Part shown: in pieces, positions 1-20,000 of the stretch | How the letters are laid out: every line of letters starts with the position of its first letter | How positions within the stretch are numbered: position 1 is the first letter of the stretch | Made by a program: the position numbers and the translations under genes | Notes under the pieces: generated by a model | Database searches by the model: none | What the model was told of the DNA's origin: nothing | Seen by the model: only the letters and a program-made list of their open reading frames with translations | Assembly: GCF_010731675.1 (NCBI RefSeq) | Contig: NZ_AP022584.1 | Coordinates: 1,550,001-1,614,000 of the forward strand | Reading direction: 5' to 3' | DNA length: 64,000 nucleotides | Source of the DNA: Mycobacterium marseillense | GTDB lineage: Bacteria > Actinomycetota > Actinomycetes > Mycobacteriales > Mycobacteriaceae

Positions 1-8762
<8,762 letters not shown>

Positions 8763-9306
8763 CCAACGCCCCAACCACAGGGTCTTCCTTTCAACCCCCC
8801 GGTTGACTGAAGCGGCTCGCGCAGAAGCCCGGTCCGCTTCTGCTCGATGTAGCCCCGGCGCCCGGCGCGACCCCCCCTACGGCGCCCCGCCCGACGATCG
8901 GGTGGAGCGTTTGGCACAGGCCGACCGCAACCGGTGTTGCAGTTCGTCGCTGACCGAGACGGCCGAGCTGGCGGATGTCGCTATCGAACGGACGACGCTC
9001 ACCGACTCCGGAAATCTCGTAGTCAACACGAGTGCAACAGTCCGAAACGCTAGTAGACGAGCACCCCGGTAGTCCAGGTTTATCCAAACTTAATGTCCTG
9101 TGAATTACCCAAAATCGTCGAGCAGACCTGGTGATCATCGCCTTAAGATACTTCTAGTACTGATCATAGGCAGTCTAGCTACATACAGTATTGACTGGAG
9201 CGAGGGGTTCAGTCGTTCCGCTTCCGCCACAACGGCGGCGACCGTTATTGCCGCGTGATAGGCGGCGGGGACCCGGTTACGCCTTTAACACCAATCGCGC
9301 ATACAG
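8763..9306. other. Intergenic region upstream of the second NRPS
   Basis: No convincing gene lies between the mps2 terminator and the minus-strand NRPS start. The part near 9070-9200 is clearly more AT-rich than its surroundings and holds two copies of TGATCAT (9132-9138 and 9161-9167) flanking the near-palindrome TACTTCTAGTA (9149-9159). This is a plausible promoter or operator zone for the NRPS, which would then have a long leader. No -10/-35 pair could be assigned with confidence. Confidence 0.5.
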
Positions 9307-9342
9307 CAGCGCGGCGCGGTCCGTAGGGACCACGCCGCGCTG
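9307..9342 (-). terminator. Stem-loop terminator after mps2
   Basis: CAGCGCGGCG (9307-9316) pairs exactly with CGCCGCGCTG (9333-9342). The inner GGTCC (9318-9322) pairs with GGACC (9327-9331) around the loop GTAG, leaving one internal mismatch. It begins 16 bases beyond the mps2 stop codon in the direction of transcription. No U tract follows, as is usual for mycobacterial terminators. It probably isolates the mps operon from the downstream NRPS. Confidence 0.72.
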
Positions 9343-9357
9343 AAGTTCCGCGAGCGG

Positions 9358-12300
9358 TTAGAGCAGACCGAGCAGTTGCAGGTCGGTGACGTATTTGACG
9401 ATCACCGGCGCACTCACGTGCGGGATGTCGTTGTCCGAGCCGACCTTCGCTTCCTGCACGGCGGCGCGGAACCGGTCGGTCGGCGCGAAAGCGCCGCGAG
9501 CCGGCTCGGCGGGCTGCAGGTTCTTCGGATCGCGCAGCAGCAACAGCAGCATCTGCAGGACCGAGTTCTGCCGCTGCCGTTCCGGCAGGCCGCGCAGGCC
9601 GGTCTCGAAGCGCTGCAGCCACTCGCCGAAGTCGCCCACGCGCTCGATCGGGTAGCCGGCCTCGATCAGCCAGTCGACGTACTCGTCGAGCCCGATGCCG
9701 TCGTCGTGCGGGTTCATCACGTGGTAGGTCTCGAACCCCTCCATCACCTGGGCGCCCAGCTTGGCGATCGCCTCGGCGACGAACTCGACGGGTAGCCCGT
9801 CGAAGTGCGCGCTCTGCCGGTTGCCGTCGGCGTCGAGCTGATAGAACGACTTGGGCGCGCAGCCGGTGGCCACGACGCTCAGGATCATCCGGGTGAAGAT
9901 GTCCGCGACGTTGAGCTGGCCGGCGTAGCTGGTGTCGGCCAGGATCATGTCGGAGCGGAACACCGAGACCGGCAAGCCGCACAGGTCGTGGGCCTCGCGC
10001 AGCAGGACCTCGCCCGCCCACTTGCTGTTGCCGTAGCCGTTGGCGTAGCTGCCGTCGATGACGCGGGTGGCGCTGATGACCCGGATGTCGGCGTCCTCGG
10101 TGAAGGCCGACGGCTCGATCTGGCGCCCCACGTCCGACGTCGACACGTACGCGTACGGCTTCATCTTCGTGGTGAGCGCCAACCGGATCAGCTCGGCGGT
10201 GCCGCCGACGTTGGGCGTGAACAGCTCGTTGTAGGGCAGCACACCGTTGACGACGGCCGCGGAGTCCACGATCAGGTCGACGGTGTCGGCCAGCTGCCGC
10301 CAGGTCTCGTCGCTCAGGCCAAGATTCGCCTGGCCCTTGTCGCCGGCGACCACCTGCAGGTGCTCTTCGGCCAGTTCCTGGAAGTGGCGCAGCAGTTCCG
10401 GGTCGCCGCTGTCGAAAGTCTTCTCCAACCGGCGCCAGGCATCTTCATCCGTGCGGGCCCGCACCAGGCAGACCAGCTTGCCCTCGACCTGTTCCAGCTG
10501 CTCGAGCCATTCCAGCACCAGGTAGCGACCGAGGAAGCCGGTCGCGCCGGTCAGCAGGACCGTCCGCACCTCGGAGCTGGGAGCGCGCAGCGACGGCACG
10601 GTCGACAGCGTCGTTGCGTCGATGAACTTGTCCAGCGTGAGGTCGCGGGCGTACACCTCGGTGGCGTCGGCGCCGTGCACCGCCGCGAAGCCCGGGCCCG
10701 CGGCGTTCTCGGTGTCGGCGCCGCTGGTGATCCGCTGACTCAGGGCCCGGATGGACTGCGAGTCGAACAGGGTGCGCACCGACAGGGCGCCGTCGAGGGC
10801 GGTGTTGATCTCGGCGATCACCCGCATCGCCGACAGCGAGTCGCCGCCGAGCTCGAAGAAGGAGTCCTCGACCGAGACCCGCTCCATCCCCAGGACCCGG
10901 GCGAAGATACCGGCGACGGTCTCCTCGGTGGGGTTGGCCGGGGCGACGTATTCGCCGCCGCGCTTCTGGTACTCGGGTGCGGGCAGGGCGCGCTTGTCGA
11001 GCTTGCCGTTGACCGTCAACGGCAGCGCGTCGAGCACCACCACCGCGGCCGGAACCATGTAGGCCGGCAACCGGTCGGCCAGCTGGATGCGGATGCCGAC
11101 CGGGTCGGCGGTGCCGGTGATGTAACCGACCAGCCGCTTGTCGCCGGGACGGTCCTCGCGGGCGATCACCGCCGCCTGCTCGACCCCGTCGAGCCCGGCC
11201 AGCGCGGCCTGCACCTCGCCGAGTTCGATGCGATACCCGCGGATCTTGACCTGCTCGTCGGCGCGGCCCAGGTACTCGAGCTGACCGTCGTGGCCCCACC
11301 GGACCAAGTCGCCGGTGCGGTACATGCGTGCGCCCGGGGCGCCGAAGGGGCAGGCCACGAACCGCGACGCCGTCAGGCCGGACCGGCGCGAATACCCCGT
11401 CGCCACACCGTGACCGGCGATGTACAGCTCGCCGACCACGCCCTCGGGCGCCGGACGCAGCCAGCGGTCGAGCACGAACAATGCGGCCCGCGGGACCGGC
11501 GAACCGATCGGCGCCGAACCCGCCCCGGTCTGCAACGGCGAGCTCATCGCCGCATAGACGGTGGCCTCGGTCGGGCCGTAGGCGTTGATCATCACGCGCC
11601 CCGACGCCCAGCGGTCGACGACCTCGACCGGGCAGGCCTCGCCCGCCACGACCAGCGTCGTCGAGTCCAGGCCCTCCGGCGAGAGCATGCCCACCGCCGA
11701 CGGGGTCTGGCTCAGCACGGTGACCTCTTCGGAGACCAGCAGCGCGTGCAGCTCGTCCGGGGAGGCCGCGACCGATTCGGGCACCACGACCAGGCGGCCG
11801 CCGTGCAGCAGCGCCCCCCAGATCTCATGCACCGACACGTCGAAGACCAGGGAGTGCCACTGCGCCCACACCCCCGCCTCCGGCAGGTCGGCGTGCAGCG
11901 ACTCCACCAGCTGGGCGACGTTGTCGTGGGTGACGGCCACGCCCTTGGGGACACCGGTCGTGCCCGACGTGTAGATGAGGTAGGCGATGTTGTCCGACGA
12001 CGGGATCGGCAGCTCGGTGCCGGGCTGGCTGTCCAGCGCCGGGTCGTCGACGTCGATGACCGTCGGGCGGCAACCCTCCAGCCGCGACCGCAGACCCGTC
12101 ACGGTGACCACGGCGACCGGCTCGGCGTCGGTGAGCAGGAACTCGATCCGCGCGGCCGGCAGTGCCGGGTCGATCGGCAGGTACGCCGCCCCCGTCTTGA
12201 GGACCGCGAGGATCGAGACGATCGCGTCGGCCGAGCGGGAGAACAGCAGCGCGACCCGCTCACCCGGACCCGCGCCCTCCTCGATCAGCAAGTGCGCCAG

Positions 12301-15300
12301 CCGGTTTGCGGCCTCGTCGAGCTCCCGGTAGGTCATCGAGCGGCCCTCGAACGTCAGCGCCGCCGCGTCCGGGGTGCGGGCCACCTGCGCGGCGAACAAG
12401 CCGGGGATCGACTTCCCGGTCGCCGGCTCGCTCAGCACCGACCGGTTGCCCCACACGTCGAGCAACTCGTGCTCGGCCTCGTCGACGACGTCCAGCGCCA
12501 TCAGCCGGCGGGTGGGGTCGACGGTCATCTCCGAGAGCACCCGCTGGAAGCGCTCGGTCATCTTCTCGATGCCGGCCGCGTCGAAGACGTCCGTGTCGTA
12601 TTCGACGCGCAGGCCCAGTTCGCGCCCCGGGAGCGCCATCACCGACAACGGGTAGTGGTTGTACTCGCGGTTGGTGACATCGGTGATGGCCAGCTCGTGG
12701 AAGCCCAGCGGCACGCTGGTGTCGATCGGGTAGTTCTCGTAGAGGAACAGGGTGTCGAACAGCGCGTCGTGGCCCGTGACGCGGTGGATCTCGCTCAGCG
12801 CCAGGTGCTCGTGTTCGAGGGTGTCGTTGTGGTGCTGCTGCAGCTGGTCCAGCACGTCGGCGACGGTGGTCTCCGCGTCGACGTTGGCACGCACCGGGAC
12901 GGTGTTGATCAGCAGGCCCACCATCGATTCGGCGCCGGCCAGGTCGGCGGGCCGACCGGAGACGGCGGTACCGAACGCCACATCGTGGTGGCCGGTGAGC
13001 CGCATCAGCAGCTGCGCCCACCCGGCCTGCAGCACGGTGTTGACGGTGGTGTGGCACGAGCGGGCCAGCTCGCCCAGGGCGCGCGTGGTCTCCGCGGACA
13101 GCCGGTAGGACTCCACGGCGCGCCGGCCGAGGCGCATGCGGCCCGCCGGACCCACCAGGGTGGGGGCCTCGAACCCGTCGAGCACCTCACGCCACGCCGC
13201 CTGCGCGGCGGTGCGGTCCTGGCCGGCCAGCCAGGTCAGGTAGCTGCGGTAGGTCGCGGGCGCGGGCAGCTGGTCGCCGTAGTAGTTGGCCAGGATCTCG
13301 CGCAGCAGGATGGGCAGCGACCAGCCGTCCATCACGATGTGGTGGTTGGTGAGCACGAACCGGTACCGGTTGTCCGCGGTGCGGATCAGCGCGGCCCGGA
13401 ATGCCGGCCGGTTGGCCAAATCGCTCACCGCGGCGCGCTCGGCGGCGCACAGCTCGTCGACGCGCTGCTCGGGGTCGAGGTCTTCGGGGCCCAGCTGGAT
13501 GTAGCGCCACGCCATGACCGGGTCGGCGGGGATCACCTGGACGGGCTCGCCGAACTGCGGGCAGAACCGGGCCGCCAGGTTGGGGTGGCGGTTCACCACG
13601 GTGTGCACCGCCTCGTGCAGCCGGTGCGAGTCCAGGGCGCCGGTCACGGTGATGCCGAGCTGGACCGCGTAGACGTCGTCGCCCGGGTCCTGCGCGAAGC
13701 TGGCGTGGAAGAGCAGACCCTGCTGCAGCGGGGTCAGGGGCAGGATGTCGGCGACCTGGTGCTGCTTGCTCAGCTCGTCGATCTGCCGCTGGTTCAGGCG
13801 CGCCGGCGCGATGTCCGAGGGGGTCAGCCCGCCGCCACCGCCCTGCACGTGGGTGCAGATGCCGGCCAGGGCCTCGAACCACAGCTGGCTCAGCTGGCTG
13901 ATCTGCTCGCGGTTCATCGCCGAGGCCGCCCACGTCCAGTTGGCGTGCAGGTGCGGGCCGTCCTCGGTGTCCATGGTGCCGGCGTTGAGGTCGACGGTGT
14001 GCATCAGCGGCATCGCCACCGCCGCGGCCGCGCCGCTCAGCGACAGGCTGTCGGGGCTCAACCGCCACAACTCGCCGGGCAGGTCGGCGGCGGCGCCGAG
14101 CCGTCCCAGGTAGTTGAAGCCGATCACCGGGTCAGAGCCGCCCAGATCGATGTCGGGGTTCAGGTAGCGCAGCAGGCCGTAGGTCAGCCCGTCGGGCAGG
14201 GCGCGCAGCTGCTCCTTGGTGGACTTGACCGCCGCGCCCAGCGCGTCGTCGCCGTCCACCACGCTGGACCAGTCCAGCCCGTCGATGGTCAGGGCCACCG
14301 GGTACTTGGTGGTGAACCAGCCCACGGTGCGCGACAGGTCGACGTGCGGTCCCAGCTCTTCCTGGCGCCCGTGGCCCTCGACGTCGATGCCGATCGCCGT
14401 GCCGGCAGCCTTGGAACCGAGGAATTTCGTCCAGGCCATCCCGAACGCGATCAGCAGGATGTCCTGCACGCCGGCGTGGAACGCCGCGGGCACCTCACCC
14501 AGCAGCAGGCGGGTGGTCTCGACATCCAGCGACACCGACAACTGCTCGGCCGTCTGGTAGGTGTCCTCCTCGGGACGCACCGCGGGCAGGACGGCCGGGG
14601 TGGCCACCACCTCGCGCCAGGCGTCAGCCTGCTCGACCACCGCCGGGCTCTGCGCGTGCTCGGCCAGCAGCGACGACCACCGGGCGAACGAGGTGCCGCC
14701 CACCGGCAACGCGACCGGCTGGCCGCTGTGGTGCTGCGCCCAGGCGATGTTGAGGTCCTCGATCAGCGTCCGCCACGACACACCGTCGACGGCGACGTGG
14801 TGGATGATCAACGCCAATTGGCTTGTCTCGCTTGCCCACACGGCGCTCACCATCACGCCGGCGCCCGGGTTCAGGCGCGACCGCGCCTCGACCAGCGTGG
14901 CGTCGGTCAGGGTGTCGACGGATTGCAGGCACTCGGCGGCCTGCACCGAGCCCGGGTCGGGCGCGTGCAACTTCCAGCCGCCGTCGCCGTCGTCTTCGAC
15001 GTGCAGTCGGAGCATCGGGTGGCGGTCCAGCAGGGCCTGCAGCACGACGACGACCTCGTCGGCGGTGACGCCCGCGGGCGCCGCCAGCACCATGGTCTGG
15101 TTGAAGTCGTCGATCGGGCCTTGCACGGTTTGCAGCCAGCGCATGATCGGGGTGGCCAGCACCGGGCCGATCCCCTCGTCGACCACGTCGTCCTCGTCGT
15201 CGCGGTCGGTGGCCACGCGGGCCAGCCGGGCCACCGTCTGCTCGACGAACACGTCGCGGGGGCGGCACATCACGCCGGCGGCCCGGGCGCGGGCCACGAC

Positions 15301-17016
15301 CTGCATCGACAGGATGCTGTCGCCGCCGAGGTCGAAGAAGGAGTCGTCGACACCCACCCGTTCCACACCCAGCACCTGGGCGTAGATGCCGGCCAGGATC
15401 TCCTCGGTGTGGTCGGACGGGGCGCGGTATTCGCCGGCGCGCTTGTGGTACTCGGGGGCGGGCAGGGCGCGCTTGTCGAGCTTGCCGTTGACCGTCAACG
15501 GCAGCGCCTCGAGCACGACCACCGCGGCGGGGACCATGTAGGCGGGCAACCGCTTGCCCAGCTGGGTGCGCAGCACGGCCGGGTCGGCGGTGCCGGTGAT
15601 GTAGCCGACGAGGCGCTTGTCGCCGGGGCGGTCCTCGCGGGCGATCACCGCGGCCTGGTCCACCCCGTCGAGGCCGGCCAGGGCCGACTGGATCTCGCCG
15701 AGTTCGATGCGGTAGCCGCGGATCTTGACCTGCTCGTCGGCGCGGCCAAGGTACTGCAGCTGGCCGTCGGTGCCCCAGCGCACCAGGTCCCCGGTGCGGT
15801 ACATGCGTGCGCCCGGGCCGCCGAAGGGGCAGGCCACGAACCGCGACGCCGTCAGGCCGGAGCGTCGCGAGTATCCCGTCGCCACGCCGCGGCCGGCCAC
15901 GTACAGCTCACCGACCACGCCCTCGGGCGCGGGCCGCAACCACTTGTCCAAGACGAACAGCGCCGCGCCGGGCACCGGCGAGCCGATCGGCGGCGCGCCC
16001 GAGTCCCCCGCCAGCGGCGCGCTCATCGCGGCGTAGACGGTGGCCTCGGTCGGGCCGTAGGCGTTGATCATCACGCGTCCGGGCGCCCACCGGTCGACGA
16101 CCTCGGCCGGGCAGGCCTCGCCGGCCACCACCAGGGCGGTCGATTCCAGGCCCTCGGGCGAGAGCATTCCGACCGCGGACGGGGTCTGGCTCAGAACGTT
16201 GACCTTCTCGGAGACCAGCAGCGCGTGCAGCTCGTCGGGCGAGCCCGCGACCGATTCGGGGACCACGACCAGGCGCCCGCCGTGCAGTAGCGCGCCCCAG
16301 ATCTCCCACACCGAGACGTCGAACACCAGCGAGTGCCACTGCGACCACACCTGGCCCGAGCCCGACGGCAGCTTGGCGTGCAGGGTCTTCAGGAATTCGG
16401 TCACATTGCGGTGCGTGACCGCGACTCCCTTGGGGACGCCCGTGGTCCCCGAGGTGTAGATCATGTAGGCGATGTCCTCGGGCGCCGGGCCGGGCAGCGC
16501 GCTGCTGGGCTGGCTGTCGGCCGCGGCCTCGTCGACGTCGATGACCGGCAGGTCGAATCCGTCCAGCCGGGTGCGCAGGCTGGCGGTGGTGACCGCGGCG
16601 ATCGGGGTGGCGTCGCCGAGCATGAATTCCATCCGGGCGGCCGGCAGGGCGGGGTCGATCGGCAGGTATGCCGCCCCGGTCTTCAGCACCGCGAGGATCG
16701 AGACGATGGCCTCGGCCGAGCGGGAGAACAGCAGGGCGACGCACTCGCCGGGGCCGGCACCCTGGTCGGCCAGCAGGTGCGCCAGCCGGTTGGCGGCCTC
16801 GTCGAGCTCCTGGTACGTCATCGAGTGGCCGTCGAAACTCAGCGCCACCGCCTGGGGCGCGCGCGCCACCTGGGCCGCGAACATTCCGGGAATGGACGCC
16901 GGCGCCTTGACCGGCTTGGTCAATATCGCCCGGTTGCCCCACTCGTCGAGTCGGTCGTGCTCGCCGCCATCCAGTAGATCGATCGACAACAATCGCCGCC
17001 CTGCACCGACGGTCAT
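9358..17016 (-). CDS. mps2: GPL peptide synthetase Mps2 (PstB), modules 3 and 4 with terminal reductase
   Basis: About 2552 residues. Domains: A3 (about 35-540), T3 (about 562, [11 protein letters not shown]), E3 (about 615-1060, [10 protein letters not shown]), C4 (about 1069-1510, [10 protein letters not shown]), A4 (about 1525-2030), T4 (about 2057, [10 protein letters not shown]), and a thioester reductase (about 2145-2552) with the NAD(P)-binding motif GATGFLG and YGNSK. The start overlaps the mps1 stop (ATGA at 17013-17016) and there is no N-terminal C domain, because Mps1 ends with it. Codes read by eye are DVWSVAAVY for A3 and DVHSVAAVY for A4, so both probably take alanine. One E domain and one reductase match D-Ala followed by L-alaninol, the known GPL peptide end. 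The reductase releases the peptide as an alcohol using NADPH (family knowledge). Confidence 0.96.
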   Translation of the reverse strand: MTVGAGRRLLSIDLLDGGEHDRLDEWGNRAILTKPVKAPASIPGMFAAQVARAPQAVALSFDGHSMTYQELDEAANRLAHLLADQGAGPGECVALLFSRSAEAIVSILAVLKTGAAYLPIDPALPAARMEFMLGDATPIAAVTTASLRTRLDGFDLPVIDVDEAAADSQPSSALPGPAPEDIAYMIYTSGTTGVPKGVAVTHRNVTEFLKTLHAKLPSGSGQVWSQWHSLVFDVSVWEIWGALLHGGRLVVVPESVAGSPDELHALLVSEKVNVLSQTPSAVGMLSPEGLESTALVVAGEACPAEVVDRWAPGRVMINAYGPTEATVYAAMSAPLAGDSGAPPIGSPVPGAALFVLDKWLRPAPEGVVGELYVAGRGVATGYSRRSGLTASRFVACPFGGPGARMYRTGDLVRWGTDGQLQYLGRADEQVKIRGYRIELGEIQSALAGLDGVDQAAVIAREDRPGDKRLVGYITGTADPAVLRTQLGKRLPAYMVPAAVVVLEALPLTVNGKLDKRALPAPEYHKRAGEYRAPSDHTEEILAGIYAQVLGVERVGVDDSFFDLGGDSILSMQVVARARAAGVMCRPRDVFVEQTVARLARVATDRDDEDDVVDEGIGPVLATPIMRWLQTVQGPIDDFNQTMVLAAPAGVTADEVVVVLQALLDRHPMLRLHVEDDGDGGWKLHAPDPGSVQAAECLQSVDTLTDATLVEARSRLNPGAGVMVSAVWASETSQLALIIHHVAVDGVSWRTLIEDLNIAWAQHHSGQPVALPVGGTSFARWSSLLAEHAQSPAVVEQADAWREVVATPAVLPAVRPEEDTYQTAEQLSVSLDVETTRLLLGEVPAAFHAGVQDILLIAFGMAWTKFLGSKAAGTAIGIDVEGHGRQEELGPHVDLSRTVGWFTTKYPVALTIDGLDWSSVVDGDDALGAAVKSTKEQLRALPDGLTYGLLRYLNPDIDLGGSDPVIGFNYLGRLGAAADLPGELWRLSPDSLSLSGAAAAVAMPLMHTVDLNAGTMDTEDGPHLHANWTWAASAMNREQISQLSQLWFEALAGICTHVQGGGGGLTPSDIAPARLNQRQIDELSKQHQVADILPLTPLQQGLLFHASFAQDPGDDVYAVQLGITVTGALDSHRLHEAVHTVVNRHPNLAARFCPQFGEPVQVIPADPVMAWRYIQLGPEDLDPEQRVDELCAAERAAVSDLANRPAFRAALIRTADNRYRFVLTNHHIVMDGWSLPILLREILANYYGDQLPAPATYRSYLTWLAGQDRTAAQAAWREVLDGFEAPTLVGPAGRMRLGRRAVESYRLSAETTRALGELARSCHTTVNTVLQAGWAQLLMRLTGHHDVAFGTAVSGRPADLAGAESMVGLLINTVPVRANVDAETTVADVLDQLQQHHNDTLEHEHLALSEIHRVTGHDALFDTLFLYENYPIDTSVPLGFHELAITDVTNREYNHYPLSVMALPGRELGLRVEYDTDVFDAAGIEKMTERFQRVLSEMTVDPTRRLMALDVVDEAEHELLDVWGNRSVLSEPATGKSIPGLFAAQVARTPDAAALTFEGRSMTYRELDEAANRLAHLLIEEGAGPGERVALLFSRSADAIVSILAVLKTGAAYLPIDPALPAARIEFLLTDAEPVAVVTVTGLRSRLEGCRPTVIDVDDPALDSQPGTELPIPSSDNIAYLIYTSGTTGVPKGVAVTHDNVAQLVESLHADLPEAGVWAQWHSLVFDVSVHEIWGALLHGGRLVVVPESVAASPDELHALLVSEEVTVLSQTPSAVGMLSPEGLDSTTLVVAGEACPVEVVDRWASGRVMINAYGPTEATVYAAMSSPLQTGAGSAPIGSPVPRAALFVLDRWLRPAPEGVVGELYIAGHGVATGYSRRSGLTASRFVACPFGAPGARMYRTGDLVRWGHDGQLEYLGRADEQVKIRGYRIELGEVQAALAGLDGVEQAAVIAREDRPGDKRLVGYITGTADPVGIRIQLADRLPAYMVPAAVVVLDALPLTVNGKLDKRALPAPEYQKRGGEYVAPANPTEETVAGIFARVLGMERVSVEDSFFELGGDSLSAMRVIAEINTALDGALSVRTLFDSQSIRALSQRITSGADTENAAGPGFAAVHGADATEVYARDLTLDKFIDATTLSTVPSLRAPSSEVRTVLLTGATGFLGRYLVLEWLEQLEQVEGKLVCLVRARTDEDAWRRLEKTFDSGDPELLRHFQELAEEHLQVVAGDKGQANLGLSDETWRQLADTVDLIVDSAAVVNGVLPYNELFTPNVGGTAELIRLALTTKMKPYAYVSTSDVGRQIEPSAFTEDADIRVISATRVIDGSYANGYGNSKWAGEVLLREAHDLCGLPVSVFRSDMILADTSYAGQLNVADIFTRMILSVVATGCAPKSFYQLDADGNRQSAHFDGLPVEFVAEAIAKLGAQVMEGFETYHVMNPHDDGIGLDEYVDWLIEAGYPIERVGDFGEWLQRFETGLRGLPERQRQNSVLQMLLLLLRDPKNLQPAEPARGAFAPTDRFRAAVQEAKVGSDNDIPHVSAPVIVKYVTDLQLLGLL

Positions 17017-20000
17017 GACTGCTCCTCCAAGTCCACGGTCATGGCTTCCAGCACCCGCTTGAAACGCTCAACCAGCTTCTCGATCCTCGCCTCGCCGAAC
17101 ACGTCGGTATCGAACTCAACGCGAAGGCCAATTTCATGGCCCGGCACGGCTTGCACCGAAAGCGGGTAATGGTTGTATTCCCGATTCGTGAATCCCCTAA
17201 TAGTTAACTCGTCCACGGCCGATAGCGCGGCGGTATCGAGGGGATAGTTCTCATACACGAACATTGTGTCGAAAATTTGGTCGTGTCCCGTTACACGATG
17301 GATTTCATTCAGCGCCAGGTGCTGGTGGTCCAGGGTGTCGGTGTAGGCGCTTTGTAGCTGGTCAAGTAGGTCGGCGATGGTGGTTTCGGCGCCGATTGTC
17401 GCCCGGACCGGAACGGTGTTGATCAGCAGGCCGATCATGGCCTCGGACCCGGCCAAATCGGTCGGCCGGCCCGAAACCGCAGTGCCGAAGACCACATCGT
17501 GCTGGCCGGTCAGCCACATCAGCAGCTGCGCCCAGGCCGCCTGCAGCACCGTGCTGACGGTGGTGCGACACGAGCGGGCCAGTTCGCCGAGCAGGCGGCT
17601 GGTCTCCGCGGACACCTGGAATTCGGCGACGCCACGCGGCCCGAGCCCCATCCGGCCGGACGGGCCCACCAGGGTGGGGGTGTCGAAACCGGCGAGGACC
17701 TGGCGCCACGCCGCCTGCGCGGCGGTGCGGTCCTGCTCGGACAGCCACGTGATGAAGCTGCGGTAGGGCACCGGGGCGGGCAGGCGCACGCCGAAGTAGC
17801 TGGCGAAGATCTCCTGCAGCAGGACGGGCTTGGACCAGCCGTCGAGCACGATGTGGTGGTTGGTGAGCACGAACCGGTAGGTGTCGTCCCCGGTGCGGAT
17901 CAGGGTGCCCCGGAACGGCGCTTTGCCCGCCAGGTCGCAGACGGCGACGCGTTCCGCGGCCGACAGCTGCTCGATCCGCTGGTCTAAGTCGCTGCCGGCG
18001 GCCAGCTCGACGTACTGCCAGGCCAGGTCCGGGTCGGCCGACATGACCTGGACCGGCTCGCCGAAGTCCTCGCTGAACCGGGCGACCACGTTGGGGTGAC
18101 GGGTGATGACGGTCTGCACCGCCTCGCGCAGCCGCTCGGGGTCGATGGCACCGCTCAGCGAGATGTCAAGCTGCACGGCGTAGAGGTCTTCGGAGTCTTG
18201 GCCGCCCTGCGCGGTGCCGGTGTGGAACAGCAGGCCCTGCTGCAGCGGGGTCAGCGGCAGCACGTCGGCGACGCGGTGCTGCTGCTGCAGTTCGTCGATG
18301 TCCCGCTGGGTCAGCCGGGCGGGCGCGATGTCGGACGGGGTCAGCCCGCCGCCGCCGCCCTGCACGTGGGCGCAGATGCCGGCCAGCGCGTCGAACCACA
18401 GCTCGCTGAGCTTGCCGACCTGCTTTTCGTCCAGCGCCGAAAGCGCCCACGTCCAGTTGGCCTGCAGGTGCGGGCCGTCGGCGGTGTCCATGGTGCCGGC
18501 GTTGAGCTCCACGGTGTGCGGCAACGGCAGGGCCACCGCTCCGGCCGCACCGGCCAACGTGAAGCTGTCCTCGCTGAGCTGCCACAGGTCGGGCGACAGG
18601 TCGGCGGCCCCGCCACCGAGTCGGCCCAGGTAGTTGAAGCTGATGGCGGGATCCGAATCACCAAGGTCCACATCGGGATTCAGGTACCGCAGCAACCCAT
18701 AGGTGAGGCCGTCGGGCAGGCCGCGCAGTTGCTCCTTGGCGTCCTTGATGACCGGACCCAGCTCGGCGTCCCCGCCGATCACCTGGCCCCACGACAGGCC
18801 GCCGACGCGCAGCGACACCGGGTACTTGGCGGTGAACCACCCCACGGTGCGCGACAGGTCCACCTGCGGACCCAGTTCCTCGCTGCGGCCGTGGCCCTCC
18901 ACGTCGATCGCGATCGGCGCGCCGGTGCCGACGAACTGCGTCCACGCCAACCCGAAGGCGATCAGCAAAATGTCTTGCACCCCAGCGTGAAACGCCGCGG
19001 GCACCTCCGCCAGCAACAGGCGGGTCGTCTCGACGTCCAGCGTCGCCGACAGCTGCCCGGCCGTCGCGTAGGTGTCCTCGGGTTGCGCGGCCGGCAACAC
19101 CGCCGGGATCGCGGCGACCTGCCGCCACTCCTCGGCCCGCTCGACCACGTCGGGGCGGCGCGCGTGCTCCTCCAGCAGCGACGACCACCGCGCGAACGAG
19201 GTCCCGCCCGCCGGCAGGGCCACCGGCTGGCCGCTGTGGTGCTGCGCCCAGGCGATGTTGAGGTCCTCGATCAGCGTCCGCCACGACACACCGTCGACGG
19301 CCAGGTGGTGGATCATCAACGCCAATTGGCTTGTCTCGCTTGCCCATACGGCGTTCACCATGAGGCCGTCGGCCAGGTTCAGCCGCGACCGGGCGTCGAC
19401 CAGCGCCGCCTCGGACAACACGTCGACGGTCTCGAGCACGTCGCCGGCCTGCACCGAGCCGGCCTCGGGCACCTCGAATGACCAACCGCCCAGGCCGTCG
19501 TCCTCGACGCGCACCCGCAGCATCGCGTGCCGGTCCAGCAATGCCTGCAGCACCACCGTCACGTCGTCGCCGGTGACGCCGGCGGGGACCGCCAGCACCA
19601 TCGTCTGGTTGAACTGCTCGACGGGACCGTCCATGTTCTGCAGCCAGCGCATGATCGGGGTGGCCACCACCGGCCCGGTCCCCTCGTCGACGACGTCGTC
19701 TTCGGGGCTGGCGATCGTGGCGACCCGCGCCAGGCGCGCGACCGTCTGCTCGGTGAAGACGTCCCGGGGGCGGCACACCACGCCGGCCGCCCGGGCGCGG
19801 GCGACCACCTGCATCGACAGGATGCTGTCTCCGCCCAGGTCGAAGAAGGAGTCGTCGACGCCGACGCGCTCCACGCCCAGCACCTGGGCGTAGATGCCGG
19901 CCAGGATCTCCTCGATGGCGCTCGCCGGGGCCCGGTACCGGTCGACGTCGGAGTACTCGGGCGCCGGCAGGGCGCGGGTGTCGAGCTTGCCGTTGACCGT

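Noticed and set aside
9805..16290. A very long open frame on the plus strand opposite mps2
   Set aside because: It is antisense to a complete NRPS with all motifs in order, has no recognisable domain, and is a by-product of high GC content and codon bias.
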